Below, piece by piece: positions 8,738-17,783 of a stretch of 64,000 nt of DNA. The notes beneath the pieces are model-generated. The model searched no databases, had not been told where the DNA came from, and saw nothing but the letters and a program-made list of their open reading frames with translations. The stretch comes from Actinacidiphila yanglinensis (GTDB lineage: Bacteria; Actinomycetota; Actinomycetes; Streptomycetales; Streptomycetaceae). The DNA lies in contig NZ_FNVU01000023.1 in assembly GCF_900107965.1 (NCBI RefSeq), positions 95,689 to 159,688 on the forward strand, given 5' to 3'. Both the position numbers and the translations under genes were made by a program. Within the stretch, counting starts at the first letter, position 1; every line of letters starts with the position of its first letter.

Positions 8738-10009
8738 TCATGTCTGCGCGTCGCACACCTTGTTGACGGCCGCTCGGAGCCGGAGCCAGGTGGGATCTTC
8801 TTCCGTTGCGGCGTGCACCGTTGCCAGGTCGTCCGAGTTCCAGGTGCGCTCCCCGTCCGTGAGGAGGAGGTGCTCGTCCAGGTCGCCGCCCTCGGGGACT
8901 TCGGACGTCGCGTCGAGGAACTCCGCGACCGCGGACGCCGCGGCGGTGGACGCGTCGCCGTCATCCGGGGCGCGGGTCTCCTCGAGGTCGGACCGCACGG
9001 ACACGAGGACGAGCTCGCCGCCACCGCTCGCGAGGACGAGCTCGCCCGACGCCGTGGCCGCCAGCGCGGACACGGGAGACCCGGCGACCAGGCGGTGCTC
9101 GACCACACGCGACGTCTCGATGTGGACCTCGAAGAGGGCTCCTGTGGGTGCCCCGACCCAGAGCACGCCGGGCCGGGCTCCGAACGCGAGGTTGTGCCGC
9201 GACCACGCGCGCATCTGGTCGAGCCACTCCTGCGGATAGGGGTAGCCGGGGCTGGGCTCGCCGAGGGTCGTCGACAGGACGCGTTGAAGCGACGGGAACG
9301 CGAACACGTCAAGCGTGTTCCCGTAGGCGTTGCCTCGGATCGCGAAGTGACGCCCGTCCGCGCTGAACAGGGGGGTCTCGTAACCGTCGACGTCCAGGAT
9401 CAGGGCCCGTCGGAGCAGCCGCATCGCACCGGACGCGGCCCCCGGATCGACCCGGGCGAACAGGCCGTGTGTCGCGCCCTGGTCGCTGCTCAGCGTGACC
9501 ACCAGCCCGCCGCCGGGGTGGTGGGCCACGCCGGTGTCCCACGCCGGGCCCGAACCGACGGTCCCTGAAGTCAGGTCGACGACGTCCGAGCTGTCCCACG
9601 CGTCGCTTGAGGACGGCGATGCCCACAACGTCCCGCCGTCCGGGCTGAATGCCAACCTTCGGTACTCGGTGGTAGGGGGAACACCGTCCACCGCGGACCG
9701 TCCGGAAGGGGTCCACTGCACCACGCCGGACTCGCCGGCTGACACCGCGAGCCGCGGCTCGCCGGGATGCCAGGCCAGTGCGGGCGTCCGCACGATCCGC
9801 TCCCAGCTGAAGGCATCGCCATAGCCATCCGACTCCGAGCCGACAGAGCCGAGTTCGCGCAACTGCCCCGCCTCGCAGCTCCATACATGGACCGCCGGAC
9901 GCTCCCCGTCCAGGCCGGCCACGAGAGGAAGGCGCGGATGGCACACCAAACGCTCGACAGGGCATCCACTGCGTACGCGCACACGCGCCGTGGCCTCAAG
10001 ATCAGTCAT
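8738..10009 (-). CDS. WD40/beta-propeller-like protein of unknown function
   Basis: About 423 residues from the ATG at 10009; a GTG at 10096 in the same frame is an alternative start. The chain is made of repeats with WD40/propeller character (LVCHPRLPLVAGLDG, LAWHPGEPRLAVSAG, RLAFSPDGGTLWASP, FSADGRHFAIRG). It ends in an acidic tail. There is no signal peptide or membrane helix, so it should be cytoplasmic. I do not recognise a more specific family. It lies 131 bases downstream of a leftward operon with WXG proteins and could be its last member, but that is uncertain. It converges on the protease gene. Confidence 0.75.
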   Translation of the reverse strand: MTDLEATARVRVRSGCPVERLVCHPRLPLVAGLDGERPAVHVWSCEAGQLRELGSVGSESDGYGDAFSWERIVRTPALAWHPGEPRLAVSAGESGVVQWTPSGRSAVDGVPPTTEYRRLAFSPDGGTLWASPSSSDAWDSSDVVDLTSGTVGSGPAWDTGVAHHPGGGLVVTLSSDQGATHGLFARVDPGAASGAMRLLRRALILDVDGYETPLFSADGRHFAIRGNAYGNTLDVFAFPSLQRVLSTTLGEPSPGYPYPQEWLDQMRAWSRHNLAFGARPGVLWVGAPTGALFEVHIETSRVVEHRLVAGSPVSALAATASGELVLASGGGELVLVSVRSDLEETRAPDDGDASTAAASAVAEFLDATSEVPEGGDLDEHLLLTDGERTWNSDDLATVHAATEEDPTWLRLRAAVNKVCDAQT

Positions 10010-10140
10010 GCCGAGACCGTAGTCGTGGGTACTGACACGCAAGCCGACGAGCGGGTCGTGCACCTTCGCGGCAACACCGGTAGCCGTTGGGGCCACCGTG
10101 CCGGTGCGGCCCTCGGAGGCTTCGCAGCCTCGTCAGATGG

Positions 10141-10782
10141 TCATGGCCGGCCCTGGCTCTGTCCGTTGTCGAGGACGGCCACGAGGTCGTGGAGTATCCC
10201 AACGAACTCTTCGGTCGAGATCTTGGCCAGGAAGACCTCGCCCGCATGCTCAGGATGCTTGAGCAGGTGCTCGTCCCGCCGGAACTGCAGGGTAATGAGC
10301 GAGCTGTCCTGGTCCTGGAAGTGGTGGGCAGTCACGTTGTCCGTCGTGGGTCCCCAGTTCATGACCCGGAACCGGCTGCGAAACTCGAAGTCGGCCTCGC
10401 TTTCGTCATCAGTTCCGGCGCGGAGCATGAGACGCCGGTGCGCGGCTTGTGGCGACAGGCCGTCGAACGGCAGCGCGGAGGCCATGCCGGATCGCAGCCA
10501 GGCGGCCGTGTCCAGCACGTCGCGGCGAAACTGCCTGGCGAAGGCCATGTTGTCGTCGCAGGTCAGCCATATCCCTGCGGCCCAGATGTCCACCCGGCAC
10601 AGCTCGTGGTCCCACTCGCCCACCTCGATGGCGAACGTGTGCTTGTCTCCCAAGATCGTGGTCACCCCGGGACCCTCGCGGGCCACGGATTCGTCCGCAA
10701 GCAGGTTCCGTACCGCGAGGGCCGCGCCGCTTGCCCGCACGGTGCGGAGCGAGGGTCGGGAACGCACGGCCGAGGTCGTCAC
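10141..10782 (-). CDS. Unknown cytoplasmic protein in the WXG operon
   Basis: 213 residues with a GTG start at 10782; GGAG lies about 8 bases upstream, close to the stop codon of the preceding lipoprotein gene, which ends only 13 bases before this start. That spacing indicates co-transcription. The sequence has no signal peptide and no motif I recognise. It is rich in Trp, Asp and Glu (EVGEWDHELCRVDIWAAG). Position after two WXG proteins and a lipoprotein would suit an immunity or accessory protein, but this is inference only. Confidence 0.7.
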   Translation of the reverse strand: MTTSAVRSRPSLRTVRASGAALAVRNLLADESVAREGPGVTTILGDKHTFAIEVGEWDHELCRVDIWAAGIWLTCDDNMAFARQFRRDVLDTAAWLRSGMASALPFDGLSPQAAHRRLMLRAGTDDESEADFEFRSRFRVMNWGPTTDNVTAHHFQDQDSSLITLQFRRDEHLLKHPEHAGEVFLAKISTEEFVGILHDLVAVLDNGQSQGRP

Positions 10783-10795
10783 GGGCCGCTCCGGC

Positions 10796-11839
10796 TCACT
10801 GCGTGGTGGCTGCTGTCGAGGCGGCCGACAGGACGAGGGAGGGGGTCGGGGTGGACTGGCTGGACTGGCCGGTGAGGAGAATTTTGCTGCCGAGTGGGAG
10901 AGCGAACCACGGCATCGCGCAGGAGTTGTCGAGGGCCGGGTACTGCTTTCCGGTGGCGCATCCTTTCGCGAATTCGTCGTGGCTCAGCGGGGTTTGTACC
11001 AGCACCGCGGCCTTGGCGCCCTTGACGTGCACGAGGTAGGAGGCGGTGCCTCCGGTGTTGTCCGCCACCGCGTAGAAGCCGTCGCTGCCGGCGGGGGCGA
11101 TGGTGCGCAGCGTGAGTGCGGAGATCGGCGTCGGGCTCCCCGGTACGCGGCCGGTGATGTGGAGTGGGTGCGGGTTCGTCCCTGCGGGGATGACCTGGAG
11201 GTCGCCGATCGTGGGTCCGTTCTGGAGCATGTACACGGTGCCCGAGCCGTCAACGGTACCGGCTTCGACCGCTTGTGAGGGTGCGTCGGTCAAGGCGGTC
11301 GTGTGGCCGTCCTTGACCGTCCAGGCGCGGTCGGCGTCGAGCACCACCAGCGAGCCGTCGGGGCGACTGCCGATCGGGACGGGAGTGGTAAATCGGTGGC
11401 CGGTGGGCCAGGTGGCGGCGCCGTGCCGGTCGACGCGCAGGAGGCCACCCTGACGTGCGACCGCCAGAACACCGGTCGACGTTGCGGCCATTGCGATCGG
11501 CGTACTCCCTGACGGAATCGGAGCGAATCGGCTCACCACGCCTTTTGGAGTCAGGCGCAGGATGTCGGGGGTGTCGCCGGCGGTGTCCATCAGGTAGACG
11601 TTCCCCGCGCGGTCGGAGGCGACATGAGTCAGGCTGGGCGTGTCGGTGAGGACGCGGTCGATGTCGTCGTGCGCGCTGAGGGTGTTCAGGTCGAACGCGG
11701 CCACCTTGCCCAGCGGCGGGTCCGGCAGGCCCACGGAGTGGTGCTTACCGCCGCCACCCGAGCAGCCGAGCAGCAATCCGGCCAGGGCGCCGAGCAGACC
11801 CATGCGCCGAACGGCTCTTGCACGCGCCCTACTTGCCAT
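10796..11839 (-). CDS. Lipoprotein with beta-propeller (NHL/SMP-30-like) repeats
   Basis: 347 residues. The start (Arg-rich, then LLGALAGLLLGC) ends in a lipobox with the lipidated cysteine at residue 26, followed by a Gly-rich tether. The rest shows propeller-like strands (LTHVASDRAGNVYLMDTAG, SGTVYMLQNGP, GSDGFYAVADNTGG), so a surface-anchored propeller is likely. AAGG precedes the ATG. The start overlaps the end of the upstream 696-residue gene by 11 bases, which indicates translational coupling. The substrate is unknown. Confidence 0.85.
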   Translation of the reverse strand: MASRARARAVRRMGLLGALAGLLLGCSGGGGKHHSVGLPDPPLGKVAAFDLNTLSAHDDIDRVLTDTPSLTHVASDRAGNVYLMDTAGDTPDILRLTPKGVVSRFAPIPSGSTPIAMAATSTGVLAVARQGGLLRVDRHGAATWPTGHRFTTPVPIGSRPDGSLVVLDADRAWTVKDGHTTALTDAPSQAVEAGTVDGSGTVYMLQNGPTIGDLQVIPAGTNPHPLHITGRVPGSPTPISALTLRTIAPAGSDGFYAVADNTGGTASYLVHVKGAKAAVLVQTPLSHDEFAKGCATGKQYPALDNSCAMPWFALPLGSKILLTGQSSQSTPTPSLVLSAASTAATTQ

Positions 11840-13919
11840 CCACCGAGCCTTCCTGGTCGTCGAAGCCGTTCTTGAACTGCTGGGTGTAGGGGTCCGAAAC
11901 GGCCTGATGCCCCAGCCAGGTGTTGAAGTCGTTGTCGTTGTTCGCGTCCGTCGTGACGGTCTTCGTCTTCGGGTCGTACCACGAGGGATTCCCGGACGGG
12001 GGTTTCATCCTGCCCGAGCGAATCAGACCCTGCGCGACGGCCGGGGAGAAGCCCTTGTACTGGTCGCGTGCCTCGTCCTTGTTGATGGCCTCTTGTCCGG
12101 CCGCGTTGTTCGTGGAGAAGGGGTCCTGGGTCGGCGCCACGATCGTACGGCCGATCAGCGCGAGGTTCTGGGAGTACTTGAGCCCTTTGACCACCGCTTT
12201 TGGCACCTCGGCGGCGCCCGGGGCGGGGACGAAGCCGAAGAGAACGCCCGCCTCGGTGAGCAGGGCCATGTTGCGCTTGTGTTCCTCGTCGGTCTGCTGA
12301 GCATTGGTGTACTGGACGGCGACCTTCGCCTTGGTGAACAGTCCCGCGGTGTTGCCGATGGTGAGCAGGTCATGGTCGGGGTTGGGTCCGGCGGCCGCCT
12401 CGGAGACCTGCTCGTGGAGGGTGGTGTCGAACATGGCGGCAGCGTCCGGGTTGTTCCGCACGAACAGCTGCATCACGTTCTCCAGGTCCGCGGAGTTGGA
12501 GCCGAGGGCATGCAGGTGGGTGTCGTAGCCGTGGGTGTGGGATGCGGAGTCGGCCGTCTTGATGGTGCTGCCGAGGTCCTGTGCCCAGGTGCCGGTGATG
12601 CCGGCCAGGGACATGGAGATGCTCTTGGGGTAGTTCGGGTAATCCTGCTGGTAACCGTGCTTCTTCTCCTCGGCGTTGTCGCCAAAGAAGATGTCCTTCT
12701 CCTTCGCGGCTGCGGTGAGGATGTTGTCGGCGGCCTGTCCCGATTGGTCGATGTGGGCCGGGCTGCGGTCCGTGGCGGCGAAGGTGAGGATCTTCCCGAC
12801 CGGTGCCGACTCGTCGGTCCCGCCGTGCGCGCCGGGCGTCTGCCACTTGTGGTCGACGAGTTCCCGGGCGTTGGTCAGGCCGGCGCCGTCGGGCTTGGTG
12901 AGCAGGTCGCGTGACGCCTGGGCGTTCTGCGCGATGGCGTTCATCACCGCGAGCGAGGGGTCGTTCGCGGTGACAGCTGCGGTCAGGCCGTCGCCGTGAT
13001 CCGGGTCGGACATGGTGGGGTTCAACCCGATGTCCTGGAACCAGGCGTGGGGCTGCGGCCCACTGTAGGGGCTCGGGCCGTACCCGTACCACGTCTGGAT
13101 GCCCGGGGTCTTGGGAGAGTACTCGGGTCGCAGTCCCCCGCGGGTGGCTTCCTGCTCCTTGCGCCACTTCAGCATTCTCGTGCCGACGTCGGACAGCACC
13201 GTGGGATCCCACTTGTCCCCGGAGGGGCCGTACTTGAAAAGCATGCTGGTGGACCAGACAGCGCTGTCCGGTGGATTGGTCAGCGGGGCAAGATAGTTCG
13301 GGGCAGGTTGGGGATAGTCCCCTTTCACCGCGAGGGCAGTCATCACCTGAGTGGCATGGCCGTACTGCGCAAGAGTCTTTTGCGATGCCTCACTCAGCGG
13401 CAGGCCCTTTTTCGCGCTCTCCTTGTCCAGCAGCGTATCGGCCACCTGGGTGGCATCGGCGATACCACCGGCCTGGAGGAACGCGGTCATGTACGCGGTG
13501 TCGTCCACGTGATCGGCCAGCGACTGGCCGATCTCGGCGATGGTCTTCTTCGACGCTGCGCTGCCGGGATGAGCCTCGGCCTTCGTCAGTTCGGCCGCCT
13601 CGTCACGGGCCTCCTGGCTCATGTCGATGTCCTTGATGTCCCAGGGCAGGTTGACCAGATCACCGGTCGCCGCGCAGAACGTGCTACCCGGCTTGCCCAG
13701 GAGGTCGGCGGCGCGGTCCGCGCGCAACGCCATGTCGCGGGCGTCGTCTCCGACACTGTGCGCCGACTGCTGGAGCGTGGCGAGGTTGAGCGTGCCGCCC
13801 CATTCGGCGAAGTTAGTGCGAATCGTCGAATTGCCCTTGGTCAGCGCGGCCGCCAGGGTTTTCAGTCGGTCCGCCAACGTCCGCAACTGATCCGGGTCCA
13901 CTCCCGCGTACTCGGTCAT
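11829..13919 (-). CDS. Large WXG-containing protein, putative type VII-associated protein
   Basis: 696 residues from the ATG at 13919, with a G-rich ribosome site 7 bases upstream; a TTG two codons earlier is less likely. The first 100 residues form a predicted helical hairpin with a W-G-G turn (FAEWGGTLNL) like WXG100-type ESX proteins. The remainder is helical with acidic linkers and resembles actinobacterial proteins annotated as TPR-region/DUF6571-like; it has no recognisable catalytic motif. It is second in a leftward operon after a small WXG protein (24-base gap) and before a lipoprotein. I infer export or assembly through an ESX pathway. A toxin role is possible but not shown. Confidence 0.8.
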   Translation of the reverse strand: MTEYAGVDPDQLRTLADRLKTLAAALTKGNSTIRTNFAEWGGTLNLATLQQSAHSVGDDARDMALRADRAADLLGKPGSTFCAATGDLVNLPWDIKDIDMSQEARDEAAELTKAEAHPGSAASKKTIAEIGQSLADHVDDTAYMTAFLQAGGIADATQVADTLLDKESAKKGLPLSEASQKTLAQYGHATQVMTALAVKGDYPQPAPNYLAPLTNPPDSAVWSTSMLFKYGPSGDKWDPTVLSDVGTRMLKWRKEQEATRGGLRPEYSPKTPGIQTWYGYGPSPYSGPQPHAWFQDIGLNPTMSDPDHGDGLTAAVTANDPSLAVMNAIAQNAQASRDLLTKPDGAGLTNARELVDHKWQTPGAHGGTDESAPVGKILTFAATDRSPAHIDQSGQAADNILTAAAKEKDIFFGDNAEEKKHGYQQDYPNYPKSISMSLAGITGTWAQDLGSTIKTADSASHTHGYDTHLHALGSNSADLENVMQLFVRNNPDAAAMFDTTLHEQVSEAAAGPNPDHDLLTIGNTAGLFTKAKVAVQYTNAQQTDEEHKRNMALLTEAGVLFGFVPAPGAAEVPKAVVKGLKYSQNLALIGRTIVAPTQDPFSTNNAAGQEAINKDEARDQYKGFSPAVAQGLIRSGRMKPPSGNPSWYDPKTKTVTTDANNDNDFNTWLGHQAVSDPYTQQFKNGFDDQEGSVDGK

Positions 13920-13943
13920 GTGCAATCCCCCCTGCCGCGAGCG

Positions 13944-14231
13944 CTACGCCGCGCCGCGAGCCTTCCGGTCCTTGGCGTCCTGACTCGCCTGTGCCTTCGC
14001 TATCAGGCGCTGCTCTTCGTCCGGGAACGTGCCGAACAAGCGGCTGAGAGCGCCCATCCGGCCGTTGAAGTCGGTCGCCCACTTATCCGCCGGTCCCCCT
14101 ACCCACGTCTTGGCGCCCATCGCTGCGTGGACCTGCTTTATCGCGCCGCGTATATCCGATATTTCGGCTTCTATTGCTTCCATGTCCGTCTGGCACAGAT
14201 TCTCCAGTCGATCCTTGTCCGGGAGCCCCAT
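13944..14231 (-). CDS. Small WXG100-like protein
   Basis: 95 residues, the normal length for ESAT-6/WXG100 proteins. It is almost entirely helical with a central W-V-G turn (AKTWVGGPADKW). GAGGGG lies about 8 bases before the ATG. It heads the operon with the 696-residue WXG protein, which suggests the two form a heterodimer or are exported together. There is no C-terminal YxxxD/E signal that I can see, so assignment as a secreted substrate is tentative. Confidence 0.8.
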   Translation of the reverse strand: MGLPDKDRLENLCQTDMEAIEAEISDIRGAIKQVHAAMGAKTWVGGPADKWATDFNGRMGALSRLFGTFPDEEQRLIAKAQASQDAKDRKARGAA

Positions 14232-14489
14232 TACCCGATCCCCTCGTCGATCGCCGCATCACCCATCGAACCCGAAGCGTAACTCTACGTTCTGCACTCG
14301 CGCATCTGTCGACCCGCCCCGCCCACAGACCCCACCCGCACACAGCTTCTGCACACGGATCAGCATGAAATTCGGCGGGCGGGACCGCTTGGGCTGTTGG
14401 CGGGGTTGCCCTTGGCGCAGCGTGGCGAGGCGTGGAAGCCACCCCTGGCTGTCCCGTGGCCACCAAGCCGGTGAAGGACGATTGCGGGC

Positions 14490-15086
14490 ATGAACCGATT
14501 CGACGAGTTGCTCGGCCGTACAGCTGCGAGGGCAGCCCGGAACGGAAGCACCCTCCCACCGGTCCGCCCCGAGCAGTTGAAGGCAGCGGAGCGACTGCTC
14601 GGGTTTCCCCTCCACCCTCTTCTGGCGACGCTCTACCGACAGGTGGGCGACGGCAACTTCGGTCCCGGGCCACTGCTCCCCCTCATCGGCGAGGATCCGG
14701 AGGACGAGGAATTTGCGGTGGGCAGCTACCTGGGGAGAACGTCATCCGAGGCGGCGGGCCCTTGGTGGTCGTGGCCCATCGGAGTCCTACCGATCGCTGA
14801 TCGAGGCTGCAACATGTTCACATGCGTCGACTGCAGGAGCGAGAAAGGAACCGTCCTCCTCTTTGACCCCCACCGCACCCGCGACAGCCTGTCGCGCGGA
14901 TGGCTCGTGGAAGCAGACAGCCTCGCAGCATGGCTCGAAAGCTGGCTGGCGGGCCGGGGCCATCACACCGATCAGGCCGTCGACGTGGCCCGCTCCGTGA
15001 CCCAGTGGACCGAAGCATCCTCACGCCTGTACCCGGACACCACCCCGTCGGCACTCTCGGCACCGGACGCCGAGCCCCAGGTCTGA
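14490..15086 (+). CDS. SMI1/KNR4 (SUKH) family protein, possible immunity protein
   Basis: 198 residues. The N-terminal half matches the SUKH pattern: helix with PPVRPEQLKAAERLLGF-PLHPLLATLYRQVGDGNFGPG, then a short strand region and a Trp-containing segment (GPWWSWPIGVLPIADRG), followed by CDCRSEKGTVLLFDPH. SUKH proteins are the most common immunity proteins of bacterial polymorphic toxins. It is divergent from the WXG operon across a 258-base gap, which fits that role. Start: ATG with GAAGGAC upstream. No toxin partner can be named with confidence. Confidence 0.8.
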   Translation: MNRFDELLGRTAARAARNGSTLPPVRPEQLKAAERLLGFPLHPLLATLYRQVGDGNFGPGPLLPLIGEDPEDEEFAVGSYLGRTSSEAAGPWWSWPIGVLPIADRGCNMFTCVDCRSEKGTVLLFDPHRTRDSLSRGWLVEADSLAAWLESWLAGRGHHTDQAVDVARSVTQWTEASSRLYPDTTPSALSAPDAEPQV

Positions 15087-15223
15087 GTGGTCCTGCCACG
15101 GGCGGGCGATCGGTTCAGGGATTCTGAGATGCCCGGCTCGGTCTGCTGGGCGGCGGAGTACTGGGCGGCGACTACCGGCTCGGGCGAGCGCGGTTCACAG
15201 GGGCTGCTGCGCCCCACGCCGTG

Positions 15224-15820
15224 TCAGGACGGTGCTGGCTCGGGCGGGACTGACGGGCCCTCGATCTCCAGGAGGACCGCCGTTCCGGCGACCGTCCGGT
15301 CCTCGTGCATGGTGATCACTTGACCGGGCTGAAGCTGCTGCCACTTCGCCGGGGAGAGCGGGGCGAGACGCACCGTGGCCCGGCCGCCGGGCTCCACGAC
15401 GGGCATGAACTCCACCCAAAGAGCGGCTATGTGGAGGTCGGGTTCGCCCGTCGGTGCTCCGATGTTCCACGTCGGTCGGAGGACGCCGGCTCCGGAGAAG
15501 GGCGTCTGCCGGCGGGCCTCGTGCGCTGGTCTGAGGGTGAGGTCGGCTCGGATGATGCCATTGCGGGTTTCAAAGCAGCGCCAGTGACACCAGGCCGCGC
15601 TCCTGTCGAGTCGCATCTGCTCGGCGGCGGTGGCGAGGGTCTGCCAGAAGACGAGCGGAAGCGGGTGGACATCACCAAGCTCCTCCAACAGGTCGAGAGC
15701 GACTTCCCACTCGTCATGGGCGAGGTAGTCCCAGACGTCGTTCACCGTGACGTCGTTCTCGGTGGCAACGGCCTCGGGGACCAGGAGCGAGGCAGCTTCC
15801 AGCAGCTCGGAGACGTCCAT
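15224..15820 (-). CDS. Unknown protein, possibly toxin-immunity associated
   Basis: About 198 residues from the ATG at 15820; the frame is open further upstream, but conserved-looking protein begins at MDVSELLEAASLLVPEAV. The N-terminal half is helical (VWDYLAHDEWEVALDLLEELG, a pattern common in polymorphic-toxin immunity proteins) and the C-terminal half is beta-rich, similar to a small EF-Tu-like barrel segment (MHEDRTVAGTAVLLEIEGP). I recognise no named family. It is divergent from the 268-residue gene at 16028. Confidence 0.7.
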   Translation of the reverse strand: MDVSELLEAASLLVPEAVATENDVTVNDVWDYLAHDEWEVALDLLEELGDVHPLPLVFWQTLATAAEQMRLDRSAAWCHWRCFETRNGIIRADLTLRPAHEARRQTPFSGAGVLRPTWNIGAPTGEPDLHIAALWVEFMPVVEPGGRATVRLAPLSPAKWQQLQPGQVITMHEDRTVAGTAVLLEIEGPSVPPEPAPS

Positions 15821-16027
15821 GCGTCGATTCTGGATGATGCTCTCCGTCCCCCGGGCTACATATTCCGACCAGCACGTGGATCCCGCGTCCCCCGTGGTGC
15901 GGTCCGGGAGGTCCGTGCGGAACCAGCGCGGTGGCGGCCGGTGGAGTTCGAACCGCACCGAAACGCCTCGACCCGGTAGGGTGCGGTCCTGCGAATCCAC
16001 ACCCCGTCCTGGGAAAAGAAGTACAGG

Positions 16028-16834
16028 ATGCACATCCTGGACGACCTCAGTGGTCTCTCCTCCCGTGCGAAGAGCCTGCTGGAACGAACAGGCCGCCGAG
16101 ATGATCCTCAGGAGCCCCGGCTCTCCACCGAGTTCCTGCGGATCCGGGACTGCTACGACCGGTGGATTCCTGCGCCCATGATGCTGGTGATCCGCCGGGA
16201 GGGCTTCGCGCAGAGGTACGGCGGGCTCCGTTACCGAGTGCGAAGCAGCTGCCCCGTCGAGGACAAGCGCCAGGAGGTGCTTCGCGACTGGCACTACGAC
16301 CTGGGCCAGGGCATGTGGACCGGCCCCGCCCACGGCTGGTACTTCGCTTGGCTCGGGGAACGTGTGTCCTCCCCGGTGCGCTATCTGGTGCACACGGACG
16401 GACGAGTGGGGGTGGACGACGGAGGCGGCAGGTTCCTCGAAATCGCCCCGTCCATCGGGGCGCTCATCGAATCCCACGCCCTCACCGACATGCTCGCGAC
16501 GTGGGACCGCACCACCGCCGCGGTCGACGGTTTCGCACTCGCCCAGCAACTCGGCGGGCTCACCGACATCCCCGAAGCATCAGGCAGGACCATCCGATGG
16601 CGGCTGTCCGACAACGTCGCGGTCGAGGAGTTCCGAAACTGGAGCAGCGACACGCCACGTCGTTGGCGCGCATTCGTCTGGAGCCGAGGAGAGTCCGGCC
16701 GTCGCCAGGTCGAGGCGGCCGCGGCCCGAGTAGCGACGACACAGCAGTCCGTGGCGGCCGGAGCGGAGAACGAGCTTGGCCTGGCTGTGAAGCCACCGTG
16801 CCGCAGCGAGCGTCGGATCCCCCGGCTCGAATAG
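16028..16834 (+). CDS. Unknown protein, possibly SUKH/immunity-related
   Basis: 268 residues. There is no signal peptide or membrane helix. The centre (RYLVHTDGRVGVDDGG, followed by an acidic helix) recalls the C-terminal part of SMI1/KNR4-like proteins, but the match is weak. The C-terminal 60 residues are Arg/Ala-rich and look less constrained. It shares a divergent promoter region of about 207 bases with the gene ending at 15224. Function unknown. Confidence 0.6.
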   Translation: MHILDDLSGLSSRAKSLLERTGRRDDPQEPRLSTEFLRIRDCYDRWIPAPMMLVIRREGFAQRYGGLRYRVRSSCPVEDKRQEVLRDWHYDLGQGMWTGPAHGWYFAWLGERVSSPVRYLVHTDGRVGVDDGGGRFLEIAPSIGALIESHALTDMLATWDRTTAAVDGFALAQQLGGLTDIPEASGRTIRWRLSDNVAVEEFRNWSSDTPRRWRAFVWSRGESGRRQVEAAAARVATTQQSVAAGAENELGLAVKPPCRSERRIPRLE

Positions 16835-16837
16835 GCC

Positions 16838-17095
16838 TTACCGCCCAGGACAGGGCTGTGGACGGTAAACGGTTCGGACGGCGGCAGCGGCCGATCGGGG
16901 CGGAACCGCGGAAGATCGTGGTCGGGAATCAGGTAGCTGCTGCATCCGGTGGGCAGGGAACTCTCCGCCCCGTACATCGCACCGGCCACCACGTGACCGT
17001 TGCTGCCCGGGTCGGTCTCCAGGATGAATGCACGCCAACCGCTCCAGGGGCGAGGCCCGCGTCCCGAAGCTGCTCTTCCCGACCCCGTGGCCGGT
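16838..17095 (-). pseudogene. Remnant of a leftward gene, apparently frameshifted
   Basis: On the minus strand one frame reads GWRAFILETDPGSNGHVVAG and continues to about 16850 with mostly G or C third positions, as expected for coding sequence. It has no good start. The plausible N-terminal portion (EEQLRDAGLAPGA) lies in another frame. It also runs into the end of the 268-residue gene. I read this as a decayed gene fragment; the family is not recognised. Confidence 0.3.
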
Positions 17096-17097
17096 GA

Positions 17098-17688
17098 TCA
17101 TCCGTCAGACGGACTCTGGTTGCGGGCCGTCGGCGTGGCCGTCGGGGGCCATTCGCGGCGGAGGAGGCCGAAGACCCAGGAGTCGGAGACGTCGCCGTTG
17201 ACGACGCAGTCCTCGCGGAGGGTGCCTTCGCGGACGAAGCCGAGCTTCTCCAGGACCCGGGCGGACGCCAGGTTGCGGGTGTCGGTCTCGGCCTGGACGC
17301 GGTTCAGGTCCAGGGTGTCGAACGCCCACCGCAGGACGGCGTGCGCGGTCTCCGTGGCGTAGCCGTGGCCCCACGCGGCGGCGTCGAAGACGTAGCCCAG
17401 GGAGGCACTGCGGAAGTCGGGGTTCCATCGGGTCAGGCCGCACCAGCCGATGAACGCGCCGTCGGAGGCACGGTCGACCGCCACCCGCGCACCGGTCCCC
17501 TCCTCCTCGATCGTCCGGCAGGCCGCGACGAAGCGCTGGGCGCGGGCCGGTTCGGTCCACGGCGGGGAGTCCCAGTACCGCAACACGTGGGGGTTGCTGT
17601 GCAGCGCGTAGAGCGGCGCCGCGTCGGTGTCGGTGAAGGGCCGCAGCCGCAGGCGGGCGGTGTGCAGTTCGGGGGTGGACAATGTCAT
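17098..17688 (-). CDS. GNAT family N-acetyltransferase (RimJ/RimL-like)
   Basis: About 196 residues from the ATG at 17688, which has AGGA 9 bases upstream; an ATG three codons earlier is possible. The order of elements is typical for GNAT enzymes that use acetyl-CoA: TARLRLRPFTDTDAAPLYAL, IGWCGLTRWNPDFRSASLGY, the acetyl-CoA loop in AAWGHGYATETAHAVLRWAF, and NLASARVLEKLGFVREGTLR. The last pattern matches RimJ/RimL-type acetyltransferases acting on protein N-termini or small amines. The exact acceptor cannot be read from the sequence. Confidence 0.93.
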   Translation of the reverse strand: MTLSTPELHTARLRLRPFTDTDAAPLYALHSNPHVLRYWDSPPWTEPARAQRFVAACRTIEEEGTGARVAVDRASDGAFIGWCGLTRWNPDFRSASLGYVFDAAAWGHGYATETAHAVLRWAFDTLDLNRVQAETDTRNLASARVLEKLGFVREGTLREDCVVNGDVSDSWVFGLLRREWPPTATPTARNQSPSDG

Positions 17689-17783
17689 GCGCTGCATCCT
17701 GTCGCGTCACGCTCACCCCGGGCCATCCGTTATCCGCACGGTCCGGGGCGCGTGGGTCCCTCGCACACAGCCACGGAGTCACC

